Shown here: positions 1 through 9,014 of the stretch, piece by piece
Numbering within the stretch: the stretch's first letter is position 1
How the letters are laid out: the number at the start of each line of letters is the position of its first letter
Program-made: the position numbers and the translations under genes
The notes under the pieces: model-generated
Told to the model about the DNA's origin: nothing
Seen by the model: only the letters and a program-made list of their open reading frames with translations
The model's database searches: none
Assembly: GCA_010279815.1 (NCBI GenBank)
Contig: QEOQ01000508.1
Span: 6,490,476 to 6,506,637 of the forward strand
Length of the DNA: 16,162 nucleotides
From: Brachionus plicatilis
Taxonomy: Eukaryota > Rotifera > Eurotatoria > Ploima > Brachionidae
Direction of reading: 5' to 3'

Positions 1-171
1 CAAAGTCAAAAAAAAAAAATTTTATTTGTACATATTTTCTGCTTATTTTTTCAAGAATCTCCATTAACCATTCCACGAATCTAGATAATTTTTTTTAGAA
101 TCTTCTCAAATCTTCAAAAAAAATCTTTTTATGTACAAGAAAAAAAATTGGTTTAGACCCGACTAACTTAC

Positions 172-208
172 ACTAATAACTGCTCCACTGATACAAAAAA
201 GCAAATAT
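172..208 (-). other. exon-like block, diverged copy of 602-648
   Basis: Read on the minus strand after AATAAG and ending at a perfect GTAAGT donor (171-166), this block encodes ICFFVSVEQLL. The block at 648-602 encodes IRFVVSLEQPL in the same phase. Four of the codon differences are synonymous third-base changes (ATT/ATA, TCA/TCT, GAG/GAA, CAG/CAA), a pattern expected of two protein-coding paralogues. The downstream exon was not identified. A chance match in AT-rich DNA remains possible. Confidence 0.25.
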
Positions 209-310
209 CTTATTATTATTCAACACATAAAGCTTAGAACTAAAATTTTTCTATTAAGCATTTCTAATTATTCATCGCATGAAAAACTTTCTTTTTTACG
301 ATCAATAAAT

Positions 311-648
311 CTAAAAATTTTTTTTTCTTAAAAAATTCTCTTCTAAAATGTTCTTAAATTGGGATTCATGACCATCTGAAACAAAAAAAATAAAATTAAA
401 ATTTCAGAAAAATAATTTTAATTAATTAAAAAAAAATTTTAATTTTAAATTTTAAAAGCACATCTTTATTTTTTTTAAATTTCAAAATTAAATTTTTAAA
501 CAAAAAATCAGAGTTGTCTGAATATCCATCACTTTTGTCTAATGCATTTTTTCTTGATAAAATCTGAAATAGATTTAGAAAATAAAAATTTTTTTGTTGA
601 CAATCCTTGTTGCCAATGGTTGTTCTAAAGATACGACAAAGCGTATAT
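311..648 (-). other. possible 3' exons of an unrecognised minus-strand gene
   Basis: Three exon-like blocks can be read on the minus strand. They are 648-602 (after AATTAG), 563 to about 533 (after the strong acceptor ATCTATTTCAG) and 375-311 (after TTTGTTTCAG, ending in TAG). The first encodes an IRFVVSLEQPL-like stretch. The second starts ILSRKNALDK and keeps phase with the first. The third reads GHESQFKNILEEN before its stop. The implied intron 601-564 is only 38 nt, shorter than any well-supported intron in this window, and no upstream exon was found. I do not recognise the protein. The best support is the diverged second copy of the first block at 172-208. It could equally be a decayed gene. 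Confidence 0.25.
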
Positions 649-1155
649 CTAATTATCATTCGAAAAGAACACAATACCTGAGAAGAAAGACTAGCAACAA
701 TCTACTAAATTACTCAAAGCATGTTTTATTAAAAAAATATTTGTAAACGGAAATAAATTTTACTAATCTATATGTTAAAAGCACTGTTGCCGTTTAGCAA
801 TTTATGTTTGTTGTTGTTTGTGTATTGATTGGCTAGAATTAATTAGTCTTATTGCAGAATGATGAATCAAATGATGAAAATGATGTTTGAAAATTTCTGA
901 TAAATCACAAACATAAGGACACTCAATAACACTTGACTAGGTGCAGATCTATGAATTTAATTTATGATGTGCATATTAAGAGACCAAATTGGCAATGCTC
1001 GATTGATCTATTGATTTTCACTTGAACGCTCTTGCAAATTGAAACTGAGATTAAAGCCAAACTACACAAATAAAAAAATAGATAAACCAAAATAGAATAG
1101 AGGCAAACTTGGCACAATAACTTGAGATTGAAATTTGTTTAATTATCAAGTTATT

Positions 1156-1230
1156 TTATTTATTTATTTATTTAAATTAATTTCTCTGTATATAAATAAA
1201 TATATATTTTTTTTCTTTTTTTTTTTTTTT
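1156..1230. repeat. (ATTT)n and poly-T simple repeats
   Basis: A run of ATTT units at about 1156-1174 is followed by a short TA-rich stretch and a near-pure T tract at about 1207-1230. This is ordinary low-complexity sequence with no coding content. GTT-rich tracts also occur near 805-822 and 1680-1701. Confidence 0.8.
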
Positions 1231-3339
1231 GAAAGGCAAATATGCAGATTAAAGAATGAAAATTAATTTTAATTAAAATTCATCAAGTGCAAATTTGTTC
1301 GAATGCTTGAATCGTTTCTCTTTCTTTTTGTCAAAGTATTTTGGGCTTAAAAAGTTCAATTGGCTTTCGTATTCTCTTCATTTTCTTCAATTAACTCAAA
1401 TCTTCTTGATAATCATGAAACTTTAAAAAGAAATAAAACTTTTAATTTATTGATCACACTCAATTATTTTGACACACGAAATTTTTGATGCTCTGACTGA
1501 TGGCAGTTGCTTTAGTTCAGCTGATGGCTAATTCTCTCGCATGCTCAAGTATCAGCTTAAATTGTGGCCCAAGTAAGCAAAATAACTTTGTATTGTTTAA
1601 TCTTGAATTCGTGTTAGCTCGGATTTAAAATTTTAACAAGCGAAATTCGAGTCTATTGAATGAAAAATTAAAAACTGCGCTTGTTGTTGTCGTTGTTGTT
1701 CCATTTGCTGAAGCGACTAATAGAACTTTATCCTAAGAGCATGTAACTCTAGAAACAATATCGTTTATCATTTATAACAAGTCACGCGAACAGCGCTGAA
1801 GATAAAATCACGTTTTAATTAAATTTTTGTTTTCAGTGTCTTTTTTGTTTGACTAAAGATTTGATTTTTAGCCCAAGGCAATCAAATAGTTAAATTTCAA
1901 ATATTACACCTAGAAAATGTATCATGAAGAGTTTTTTGAATTTAAAAATATTTTTTTTATTTGTTAAAGTCAAATTTAAATAAAGCTCTCAATTTCGCAA
2001 ATAATGTTTTGACAAAAAAAAAATGATTCAAAAATTAAATTGATACTGAGTTTAAATGTAAAATTGTTAACATTTTTCAGAGATTTATTTTCAAATGATA
2101 AAAAGAAAAAGTAAGATAGCCAAAATTTTAGATGTCAAATTTACTTGTTTGTCAACAAGAAGAAGAATTTTTTGATTTTGGTATTTTATTTCAACAAAAA
2201 ATGAATGAATGAATTAATTTTGAAAAATATTTTTCACATTAAAAATGTGACTTTTATTATCATTTCTGTAAATACTTGTCCTCAATTCAAATTAAATTAA
2301 TAGAAAATTATGATTGAATTGACTATTTACTTTTTTTAAATCTATTGATATTAAAATTTTTGAGTAAACATTTGTATAAATTTTTAATTTTCTGATACAT
2401 GCACATATTTTCTATATTGCCAACGAAAAGTCTCATTTGTTTAAGGTATCAGAAATCACAATTAAAAAAAAAAATTTTTTTAAACAAACTAAAATAAAAG
2501 TAAGTGAGATCCTTAAAGAATTATATTTGCGGCCAAATTTTTAAACAATAAAAATTTATTATTCATGAAATTTGTAGCTCAATTAAAAGCATCTTTCTTC
2601 TACTTCAGGTATTACGGTAGATAATTTTTAAATTTTACTTTCTCTTACAAATTTTTTAAAATAATTTTGACCATTAATAAAAATAACAACAAACCACTGA
2701 TTTTTTTAATTTTAAAATTTATTAATTAATGTTAAATTAATTTTACTATTTTTTACTAAATTTTTCGTAAATTTATTTTAAAATAATAATTGAAGCAAAA
2801 ATGGAATTTTTTTAAATAAATAATGGATCCAAATTTTGTTGAAAAATATCTAAACGATTTTGAATCGTTTTAAATTGTACACTTTTGAAAATATACAAAA
2901 GTTCACAATGAAATAATATTATATAGCTTTATATTTGGGGTGGATTGAAATCTTCTGAAGATGCCACATAAATTTTGTTTAAAGCTTAAAATGAAAAAGA
3001 TTCATCAATAATTTTATTTAAAGATTTTTTGACTAAAATTTAACAAAAATTTACGTTAAATTCAGAAAAAAATAAAACAATTATAGATTTCAATGATCGT
3101 AACAATAATATAAATAAGGTAGAATAAAAATATTCTTTAAATTTTCTGAAACTTTTGTCCCATATTTCAGAAAAATTATTATTTACATTTTGCCAGAAAT
3201 AAATCAAAGATATTACGAATAATACTTATTCCACCTTCATTTGGAGACATTTGGAGTTTGCCTACATGGAATTCAAGAATCTATATGAACCTAATTTTTT
3301 TGTTAAATAAAAAAATAGAAACAAAAATTAAAAATGGTG

Positions 3340-3368
3340 GCTGACCGGTGGGCAAACCGCGGGTCAGC
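3340..3368. repeat. GC-rich perfect hairpin in AT-rich DNA
   Basis: GCTGACC (3340-3346) is exactly complementary to GGTCAGC (3362-3368). Inside it, GGT (3347-3349) can pair with ACC (3356-3358), leaving a small bulge. The 30-bp patch is strikingly GC-rich against its surroundings. It lies within a 26-codon ATG frame (3334-3414) and within a 45-codon open frame in another phase, neither recognisable. It could be the core of a short mobile element, a structured RNA, or a coding remnant. Confidence 0.35.
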
Positions 3369-3831
3369 TGTTTTTATTCAAAAATTCCATCAAGAACTTG
3401 GAATCAGATGTTAAGAAGTATGGTGGACGAAAGCCTTCAAAGTTTAATTTAAAAAGTATTTTAAATTAAAAAATTAAAAATAAAGTAAAAAAAATTATTT
3501 AAAATAATAAATAACATTAAATATCTAAAACTTTTCCAAAAATTTAAGCATATTTAATAAAATTCATTTAAAAGCAGAAGTAACACAATGTCAAATCTTA
3601 AAAATACTGTCAAATCTCTATGTTCAACACTACAAAAATCAAGTTAATTTAGGACAAATTAAATTTTCTAAATTATTTTAATTTCATATTGTTGTGTAAA
3701 ATTGAGTTTCATTCCAATTTTACTCATGGATCCTTTATGAAGAATTTAAAAATTTGATTGCAGTTCTCCTGGGAATTCTAAAAACTGAAGTCATATTACA
3801 CATATTATATTAGAAAAAATATAATGTATAA

Positions 3832-4175
3832 CAATTAAATAAACCATTTAACAAAGGAGCACTCCTTTCAATAAATCATGAAACCCCTCCTAGAGCACCA
3901 GAACAATCAGTAGGAACCTGTGAAATATGTCTAGTAGAAGGTCAGAAGTAGAATGTGCGAAGGGTACAAGATTGGTGAGAACAGTCTGGTGAATTATCAA
4001 ATGACCTTAAGACGTCATGTTGATTGAAGAGGCTTGCAAACGCCTTCCAGTTGTTCCACAATATTTTACATCTTTCTTAATAAACAGTTTTTTAGAAAAA
4101 TCATTACTAAATCTGAGAAAGGAATCTTTTTTCAGAATTTTAATAACCAGAATTCTTATAATAGCATATTCTTAA
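3832..4175 (+). pseudogene. decayed coding patch, possibly zinc-finger-like
   Basis: Base composition rises here and successive plus-strand frames look like protein, but stops and frame changes break them. One frame runs from 3832 to a TAG at 3949 and contains a CEIC pair (Cys codons at 3919 and 3928). It resumes after the stop to a TGA at 3976. A second frame contains TLRRH near 4005. A third opens with ATG at 4017 and runs 52 codons (MLIEEACKRL and onward). C-x2-C followed by L-x-x-H recalls a C2H2 finger, but the parent family is not recognised. The patch also contains a palindrome, AAAGGAG/CTCCTTT (3853-3868). An unusual multi-exon gene is the alternative. Confidence 0.25.
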
Positions 4176-4589
4176 AATAAAAAGGTAGTGTTGTATTTTT
4201 GGTGAAATTTCCAAAAAGTAATTGAATTTTAACGAGTTCTATTGTGAATTTTCATCTTTTGATAAAGTCGCTATCAGAAAATTCTATATTAAAAAATAAA
4301 TATGAAAATTACCTTGACTATTATTAATTATATGATTTAATATCTTTGGTTAGTTTTTATTAAAAAAAGTTAAATCGATATTTATTCCTGTTATTAATTT
4401 TTTTTTGTTAAATTTAGAAAGTTAATTTTAATTCACAAATAAAAATACTTATTTTTATAATTTTCTTTTCCTCGAATATAATCGATATAAGGTTGATTAA
4501 AATTTTACTGATACTTCAAATTAAGAGAAAAAAGATTTGTTTTAAAATAAATGAAATATGATAAATCTCAGATTTAACATTAATATAAA

Positions 4590-4595
4590 TTTATT
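4590..4595 (-). promoter_or_regulatory. AATAAA signal overlapping the stop codon
   Basis: On the minus strand the end of the coiled-coil gene reads CAATAAAT, so its TAA stop (4593-4591) lies inside a canonical AATAAA hexamer. If used, this gives an extremely short 3'UTR. AT-rich DNA contains many AATAAA strings, so use of this one is an inference. Confidence 0.4.
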
Positions 4596-5917
4596 GATAA
4601 TTCAAAAGAGAATTGAGCATTTCTTGAGTAATAGGCCAATATTCCCCAGTGTTTTGTTGAGCCTCAAATTCTTCTTGTGTAATTGATGGCTGTTTAATCA
4701 ATTGTTTTTTGTGTCCATCAAGAAACAACTTTTTCTCATTATATCTGGTACTTGTAATCACATCTTGGTCATCATCTTGCTCATCTTCAATTTTTTCTCT
4801 ACTTGAATTTTTTAATTCAAGCTCTTTTAACTTCATGAGAGTCATTTTCAAAGCGCTTTGTGGTCTCACTTTTTTGATCAAAAATCTGATTTAAAATTTT
4901 GAAAATTCGAAAATTTTGAAAAAATACCACTGTCTAGTTGGTCCAAGTCAACATCCATAATACCATTTAATTCCAAATTTTCATTGTCCAAAAACTGATT
5001 AGTAATAACATCTCGAACAAATTTGACTTCCTGATTGTTGCATTCAAACAAGTAGGACATAAGTTTGATATTTTCTTGCTCTAAATCGGACACATATTTT
5101 CTTAAATTTTCCAAATCATTTCTAAACAAATCTAACTTAAAAATTATTTTTTTTTTTTAATTTTCAAATCAAAATAGTCAAATAAGTGACCAACTTTATC
5201 TTTGGTCCATTCGTTTTCTTTAGACTTTTCAACCGATTCCTTATCTAAAAACTTAAGGCATTTTTCGGCCACCACTTTGTTTTTTCTTTCAATGATGTTC
5301 TCGGTATTTTTCATTATTTCATTGACTGTGTCCGTGATATTATTTCGTAGGGTAGCTTTAAAGTAAAATTAGTGAAAAAATTTCCTAAAATAAAACTTTA
5401 TTATAAAATTTAAAAAAAAATTACACGAAATTATTTCATAATTTTCATTCATATCGGCTAGTTCTTTTTTGAGCAAATAAATTTGTGTGTCTAGATCCTT
5501 GGTACCTTGGTTTTTGAAATTAGTCCAATATTTAAGTGCTTGCTTTGATTGGGAAATTTCCTTATCTGTATTTTTAATTTGTTTTTTGATTTCAACTAAT
5601 TCTTTGTTAAGTGAACTTTTAAATGTCCATAGATTCTTAAGTTCAATGATTACGTCATCGCGTTCACAACGCGGTTGAGAGTTCAACTGATGAGTAAATG
5701 TTTTGTACTCGGTCATAGCCTTGTGAATATTTTGTAGTCTTGTTTGGTTCAAGCGGTCAGTTCGCTCTTTTAGGAAAAAATTTCTTTCGACCAGTTTGTT
5801 CAACTCTTCGTTGGCATCTTTTAGCTCTTTATCTTTTAAACTAATTTTGTATCCGGTTATTGCCTGAAAATAGTTGACTTTGGAGTCTTTGGATTTCTTG
5901 GACTTTTCTTTTGGCAT
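4591..5917 (-). CDS. CCDC83: CCDC83-like coiled-coil protein, four exons
   Basis: Exons are 5917-5425, 5355-5191, 5131-4928 and 4868-4591, giving about 379 residues. Introns 5424-5356 (69 nt), 5190-5132 (59 nt) and 4927-4869 (59 nt) all keep phase. The protein is Lys/Glu-rich coiled coil almost throughout, with no membrane segment or signal peptide. It begins with a basic MPKEKSKKSK segment. An ERxxRL block (ERTDRLNQ), an alkyWtnfKNqG block and a C-terminal EWTKDK...LEQENIKLM block follow the order and spacing I remember for vertebrate CCDC83 (DUF4515 type, about 410 residues). The biochemical role is poorly known; a sperm or cilium link is only inferred. ATG 5917 is preceded by an in-frame stop upstream of a probable 49-nt 5'UTR intron (5978-5930). 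The last acceptor is uncertain: the better-looking TCAG at 4886 would run into a stop, so AAAAAAG at 4869 was chosen to stay in frame. Confidence 0.82.
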
Positions 5918-5929
5918 TTTAGACTTTAA

Positions 5930-5978
5930 CTGAAGCTTATTTTTGTTTTATGTATGAATTAAACCAAATTATGCATAC
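5930..5978 (-). other. probable 5'UTR intron of the CCDC83-like gene
   Basis: On the minus strand CAG|GTATGC (intron start 5978) pairs with CTTCAG (intron end 5930), a 49-nt interval in the size class of the other introns here. It lies 12 nt upstream of the ATG at 5917. Removing it leaves a 5'UTR with an in-frame stop just upstream, supporting 5917 as the true start. Confidence 0.5.
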
Positions 5979-6213
5979 CTGAATCGGTTGCTAGCTAATT
6001 TTTTTTGTTCAAAATGACAAAAATATTTTTGCTGTAAAAACCCAAATTTCTAATCAGGTTTTGATTAAACATACAAAGGACAATTGAGATTTTTTTTTCA
6101 AATTTAAATATTTACACATTATTTTATAAAAAAATGAATAGAATGAGTAGCTGTTCTGTTACGATACAATGAATTACCTTTTTAAGTGATGAAATTTCAT
6201 TAGATATATTTAA

Positions 6214-6716
6214 ATGCCATCTTGAAGTTTATGATCAATTCAAAATATAATTTCAATTCAAAGATTTTATCTATAGATATTAAAATTAATCTTTAAATTT
6301 ATTTAAATAATTTTAATGTATATGCTTTACATGCTATATAGATTTAGAAAATAAAATAAATTTTTTATTTCAAAAATAATTTTAGAAAAGATCGATTTTT
6401 TCATTTTATTACTTATTTGGAATTTAATATTTTAAATTCATTTTTAAATTAAATTTTGAATTTTGGACGCTAAATAAAAATAATTTTGATCTACAAAAAA
6501 TCAGTTTATAAATTTAAATTTAAAAATCGATTTTATCAATGGGTTGAGAAAATATTTTTTTAAATTATTTTATTTTTAAATCTAAATAACATGCAAAGCA
6601 TGTTACATTAAAATTATTTAAATGAATTTATAGATTAATTTTAGTACATCTATCTAAAGATAAAAACTTTGAATTGAAATGATATTTTGAATTGATCATC
6701 AACTTCAAGATACCAT
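6214..6716. repeat. long inverted repeat (foldback or MITE-like element)
   Basis: The left arm (about 6214-6360) and the reverse complement of the right arm (about 6562-6716) match at roughly 90% by eye over about 147 bp, with one 6-nt and one 1-nt gap. Shared landmarks are TATGATCAATTC/GATGATCAATTC, TTTCAATTCAAAG, AATTTTAATGTA and TAGATTTA. The roughly 200-bp centre is AT-rich and partly self-complementary (ATCGATTTTT appears near both arms). No transposase frame, terminal motif or clear target-site duplication was seen. It lies between the divergent starts of the CCDC83-like gene and the ORF at 7340. The 88-codon minus-strand frame across the right arm is treated as chance. Confidence 0.9.
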
Positions 6717-7339
6717 CTCAATTCAAAGAAAATTTTTGGCAACTTATTTATTTTGAAATTTAATGCTTTATATGCATTTGATATTTTAAACAATTTAAAA
6801 TAAAAAAAATCTTTATGAAAATGAGTGATTCTAATCCACCTTTTGTCTCTCGGTCCAATAATGCTAGTTACATAAACATCCAGGAGATAAGGAAAATTTT
6901 TAAATAAACACATCATAAAAGAAATGGCAACATCATTTAGAGACCCATCACGTTCAGTTACTAGACACTACATATTAAGTTTTGAGAAATTCCTTATTTT
7001 AGGCTTATTCTATATTCTGTAATTTAGTAGGAATTCTTGGCTTTTATTAAAAAAAATAAACAAAGATTGGCTGAGTCTCACGGAAGTTATTAGACTTAAA
7101 GCTCAAGTGACTTACTACGGTAAAAACAGTTTAAACTTTATTGAAATATAAGTTAAAAATATTTTGAAAAATTATTTTATTTAATTCGTAATAATTTTAT
7201 TTAAAAAAAAAGTCAAGCTCTAGTTCAACACTATTTTTGTCTTTTAGTCTATATAGCTGCAGCGTAAAATATGAAGGATTAAACTTTGAAAATTCGCTCC
7301 GGCACATGCTCAAAAAAATTAAATCTTTAAAAAGAAGAA
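6717..7339. other. intergenic stretch with unassigned exon-like frames
   Basis: Plus-strand frames with coding-like composition occur at 6815-6904 (29 codons from ATG) and 6924-7022 (32 codons from ATG). A third, of about 40 codons without ATG, spans roughly 7024-7145. A GTAATT donor inside 7018-7025 and an ACAAAG acceptor 47 nt later are in the usual intron size range. A strong acceptor (TTTTGTCTTTTAG) ends at 7243. I could not join these in phase with the ORF at 7340, so they may be its 5'UTR exons, a separate tiny gene or noise. Confidence 0.3.
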
Positions 7340-8287
7340 ATGAGGACAAATGTAGATCTTTACACAGACACGATGCTTTGTCTTAAACATTTGCTTGACT
7401 TAACAGCGAAACAAATTGATGCCGATTTGCCGAAAAAAATTAAAAATCATCCTAAACTTTTAACAAAAATAAAAAGATTACAGACAAGCAAAAAAAAAAA
7501 ATTCATCAAATATGAATTTATTTTTAGCTTAGATCAATTTTTCGAGTATCCAAAATTAAATTTTTTCCAACTCAAGGCCGAACACACTAATTGGACTTTG
7601 AGTACAATTTTCCGCATTAATTTTTTTGACATTTTTAACTCAATTCTTATCTATTCTAAATCTAAAACCCAACAGAATGATGATATATTCGAGCCAAAAA
7701 ATGTCTACCTATCTGCCAGAAGTCAAGATCCCGAAGCTGACTTAATATGTCCAGCTCAAATACTGAAATCTGAGCCTGTACTATGCAACTTTGATGATTT
7801 TGTCTTCAAAACTCCTCATCGAATCGTACCATTTATTGAATCAACGCAAGAATTTTCCTATTTGGCACCGACACAATTTTTTTGCTATGATCCAATTGAC
7901 GAACTTGGTTCTTCTCAAAATTTTTCATTTAAAACCCAAAAGAGCTATGAACATGATTTAATTGAGACCCAAGTTTTGGAAGATGATTCAGCGGCTTGTT
8001 TTACCAGCAGTAATTCAAAACCAAAATTGATCAAAAAAAAATCAAGTGACAAAATTTTAGAGCGAAAATTTATAAATTTTAACCCAAATTACAACAATTT
8101 AAATTCAGATATGAGTGATGCCGGTTTTTTTTCAAGTCAGCCTGTCCGAAGTCAAGCCATTTGTCAAAAAATGCCCACTCAATTGTCTCTTAATTTAACT
8201 CCTGCTAAACCGGTTAAAAAAAAGTCATTCATTACCATCGGTCTTTCAAAAAAACAAAAAATTAAAAAACATTTGCACAATATTTAG
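7340..8287 (+). CDS. 315-aa ORF with RAD51AP1-like C-terminal motif
   Basis: This is an uninterrupted 948-nt frame, long for such AT-rich DNA, so it is very probably coding. ATG 7340 is the first in-frame ATG after a TAA 12 nt upstream. Residues 1-55 are Leu/Lys-rich and probably helical. The middle is low-complexity with many Phe, Asp, Ser and Asn. The last 25 residues are basic. The end, SFITIGLSKKQKIKKHLHNI (residues 296-315), resembles the RAD51-binding tail of RAD51AP1 and RAD51AP2, remembered as a GLS followed by basic residues and an LH pair. Here one extra residue separates GLS from LH. If real, the product would assist RAD51 strand exchange in homologous recombination. The rest shows no recognisable domain, so the assignment rests on the tail alone. 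An overlapping upstream frame (ATG 7306, stop at about 7387) could dampen translation. Confidence 0.7.
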   Translation: MRTNVDLYTDTMLCLKHLLDLTAKQIDADLPKKIKNHPKLLTKIKRLQTSKKKKFIKYEFIFSLDQFFEYPKLNFFQLKAEHTNWTLSTIFRINFFDIFNSILIYSKSKTQQNDDIFEPKNVYLSARSQDPEADLICPAQILKSEPVLCNFDDFVFKTPHRIVPFIESTQEFSYLAPTQFFCYDPIDELGSSQNFSFKTQKSYEHDLIETQVLEDDSAACFTSSNSKPKLIKKKSSDKILERKFINFNPNYNNLNSDMSDAGFFSSQPVRSQAICQKMPTQLSLNLTPAKPVKKKSFITIGLSKKQKIKKHLHNI

Positions 8288-8344
8288 TTGGCCTGAATCA
8301 GGTCGTATTTTTTGATAAAATTTTTTAAGCATAGTTAAAAATTA

Positions 8345-8427
8345 AATAAATTTTTCTTTAATAGTTTATCTTATTTTAATTGATAAAAATTTGAATTAAA
8401 GTGGTCAAAAAATAAATTTTATTTATT
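8345..8427. promoter_or_regulatory. convergent polyadenylation zone
   Basis: Plus-strand AATAAA strings lie at 8345-8350 and 8411-8416, downstream of the ORF ending at 8287. Minus-strand AATAAA strings lie at 8423-8418 and 8427-8422, downstream of the MIC10 stop (8473). The two 3' ends converge within 185 bp and the transcripts probably end close to each other or overlap. Confidence 0.55.
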
Positions 8428-8472
8428 TAAACTCGGTAATCTAAAAGCCAAAATTTGCCTTAAATTAAGCGC

Positions 8473-8826
8473 TTATTTTTTTTCTTTTAAAACTGTTTCG
8501 ATCAGTTTTGGATCAGATATTTTAACGATTGTTTCTGGACTAGGCGGTAAAAATGGGGTTTGAAAGTCATGTTGGCAGTTGGCATACGCCATTCCTAGAC
8601 CGATGCCGCTACCAAAAATTACTGGCCAAGGACGTCCTTAAAAAAAATTTATAATAAATTAAATTTTAAAATTTTAAGACTTACTTCTGAACATTACCAC
8701 GGAAAAAATGACGCCGAGTCCTATTCCAGAGCCAACTTTAATCAGTGTGTCTTGCAAACAACGGTCCCATTTTTGACCAAGTTCCAACTCAGATTGGGTT
8801 AGTACGACTTTTTTTGAATCCGACAT
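8473..8826 (-). CDS. MICOS10: MIC10, MICOS complex core subunit
   Basis: Two exons (8826-8685 and 8636-8473) flank a 48-nt intron (GTAAGT to TTTTAAG) and give 101 residues. MIC10 oligomerises in the inner mitochondrial membrane at crista junctions and bends the membrane as a core of MICOS. The family signature is clear. The LGQKWDRCLQD start (residues 16-26) is followed by two glycine-motif membrane hairpin segments, GSGIGLG at 32-38 and again at 56-62, joined by a positively charged RRRPWP loop (47-52). NCQHDFQ follows at 68-73. The tail is somewhat longer than the human one. The intron splits the Arg codon in the loop; splicing it restores the loop exactly, which confirms the join. It is head to head with NDUFS5, 188 bp away. 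Confidence 0.97.
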
Positions 8827-9014
8827 TATTTCAAAAATTTCAAATAAGACCCAAATTTTTTAATTTAATTCACGTTCATAAAAGTATAGAGTAAAGTTGC
8901 AAGCAAAATTTTTGTGAGTTTTATTTTGGTATTTATATTTTTGGATAAAATTATTGGCGTTAGTTAAAAAAAGAAAATTTTGCATTCATAAAATTTTTTT
9001 GACTAATTTGAAAA
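8827..9014. promoter_or_regulatory. shared bidirectional promoter, MIC10/NDUFS5
   Basis: Only 188 bp separate the two divergent start codons, so both 5'UTRs and both core promoters must fit here. The sequence is AT-rich with several TATA-like strings (for example TATTTATATTT near 8931) and no motif I can name. A shared promoter is inferred from spacing and from both products being nuclear-encoded mitochondrial proteins. Confidence 0.6.

Larger units (their letters stand above)
1..4589. other. gene-poor AT-rich region
   Basis: No gene can be called with confidence. The stretch is dominated by A/T homopolymers and stop codons in all frames. From about 780 to 1820 the base composition is visibly less AT-rich, with many short frames that look coding but end within 25-45 codons. 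One is the frame at 1500 on the plus strand, which meets a good donor (GTAAGC) at 1573. None could be joined into a recognisable protein. The stretch from about 1830 to 3230 is almost pure low-complexity AT in which I see nothing. Individual weak candidates are listed separately. Confidence 0.6.

Noticed and set aside
426..674. 82-codon minus-strand frame read as one continuous protein
   Set aside because: It runs through a strong TTTCAG acceptor and AT-only sequence. The duplicated block at 172-208 supports a different frame.
772..887. Possible two-exon secreted peptide (hydrophobic start, then NDESNDENDV after TTGCAG)
   Set aside because: The intron would be 36-38 nt, below the supported range, and the product is about 25 residues with no recognisable relative.
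6650..6916. 88-codon minus-strand frame
   Set aside because: Much of it is the right arm of the inverted repeat. The matching left arm has a stop, and codon differences do not favour synonymous sites.
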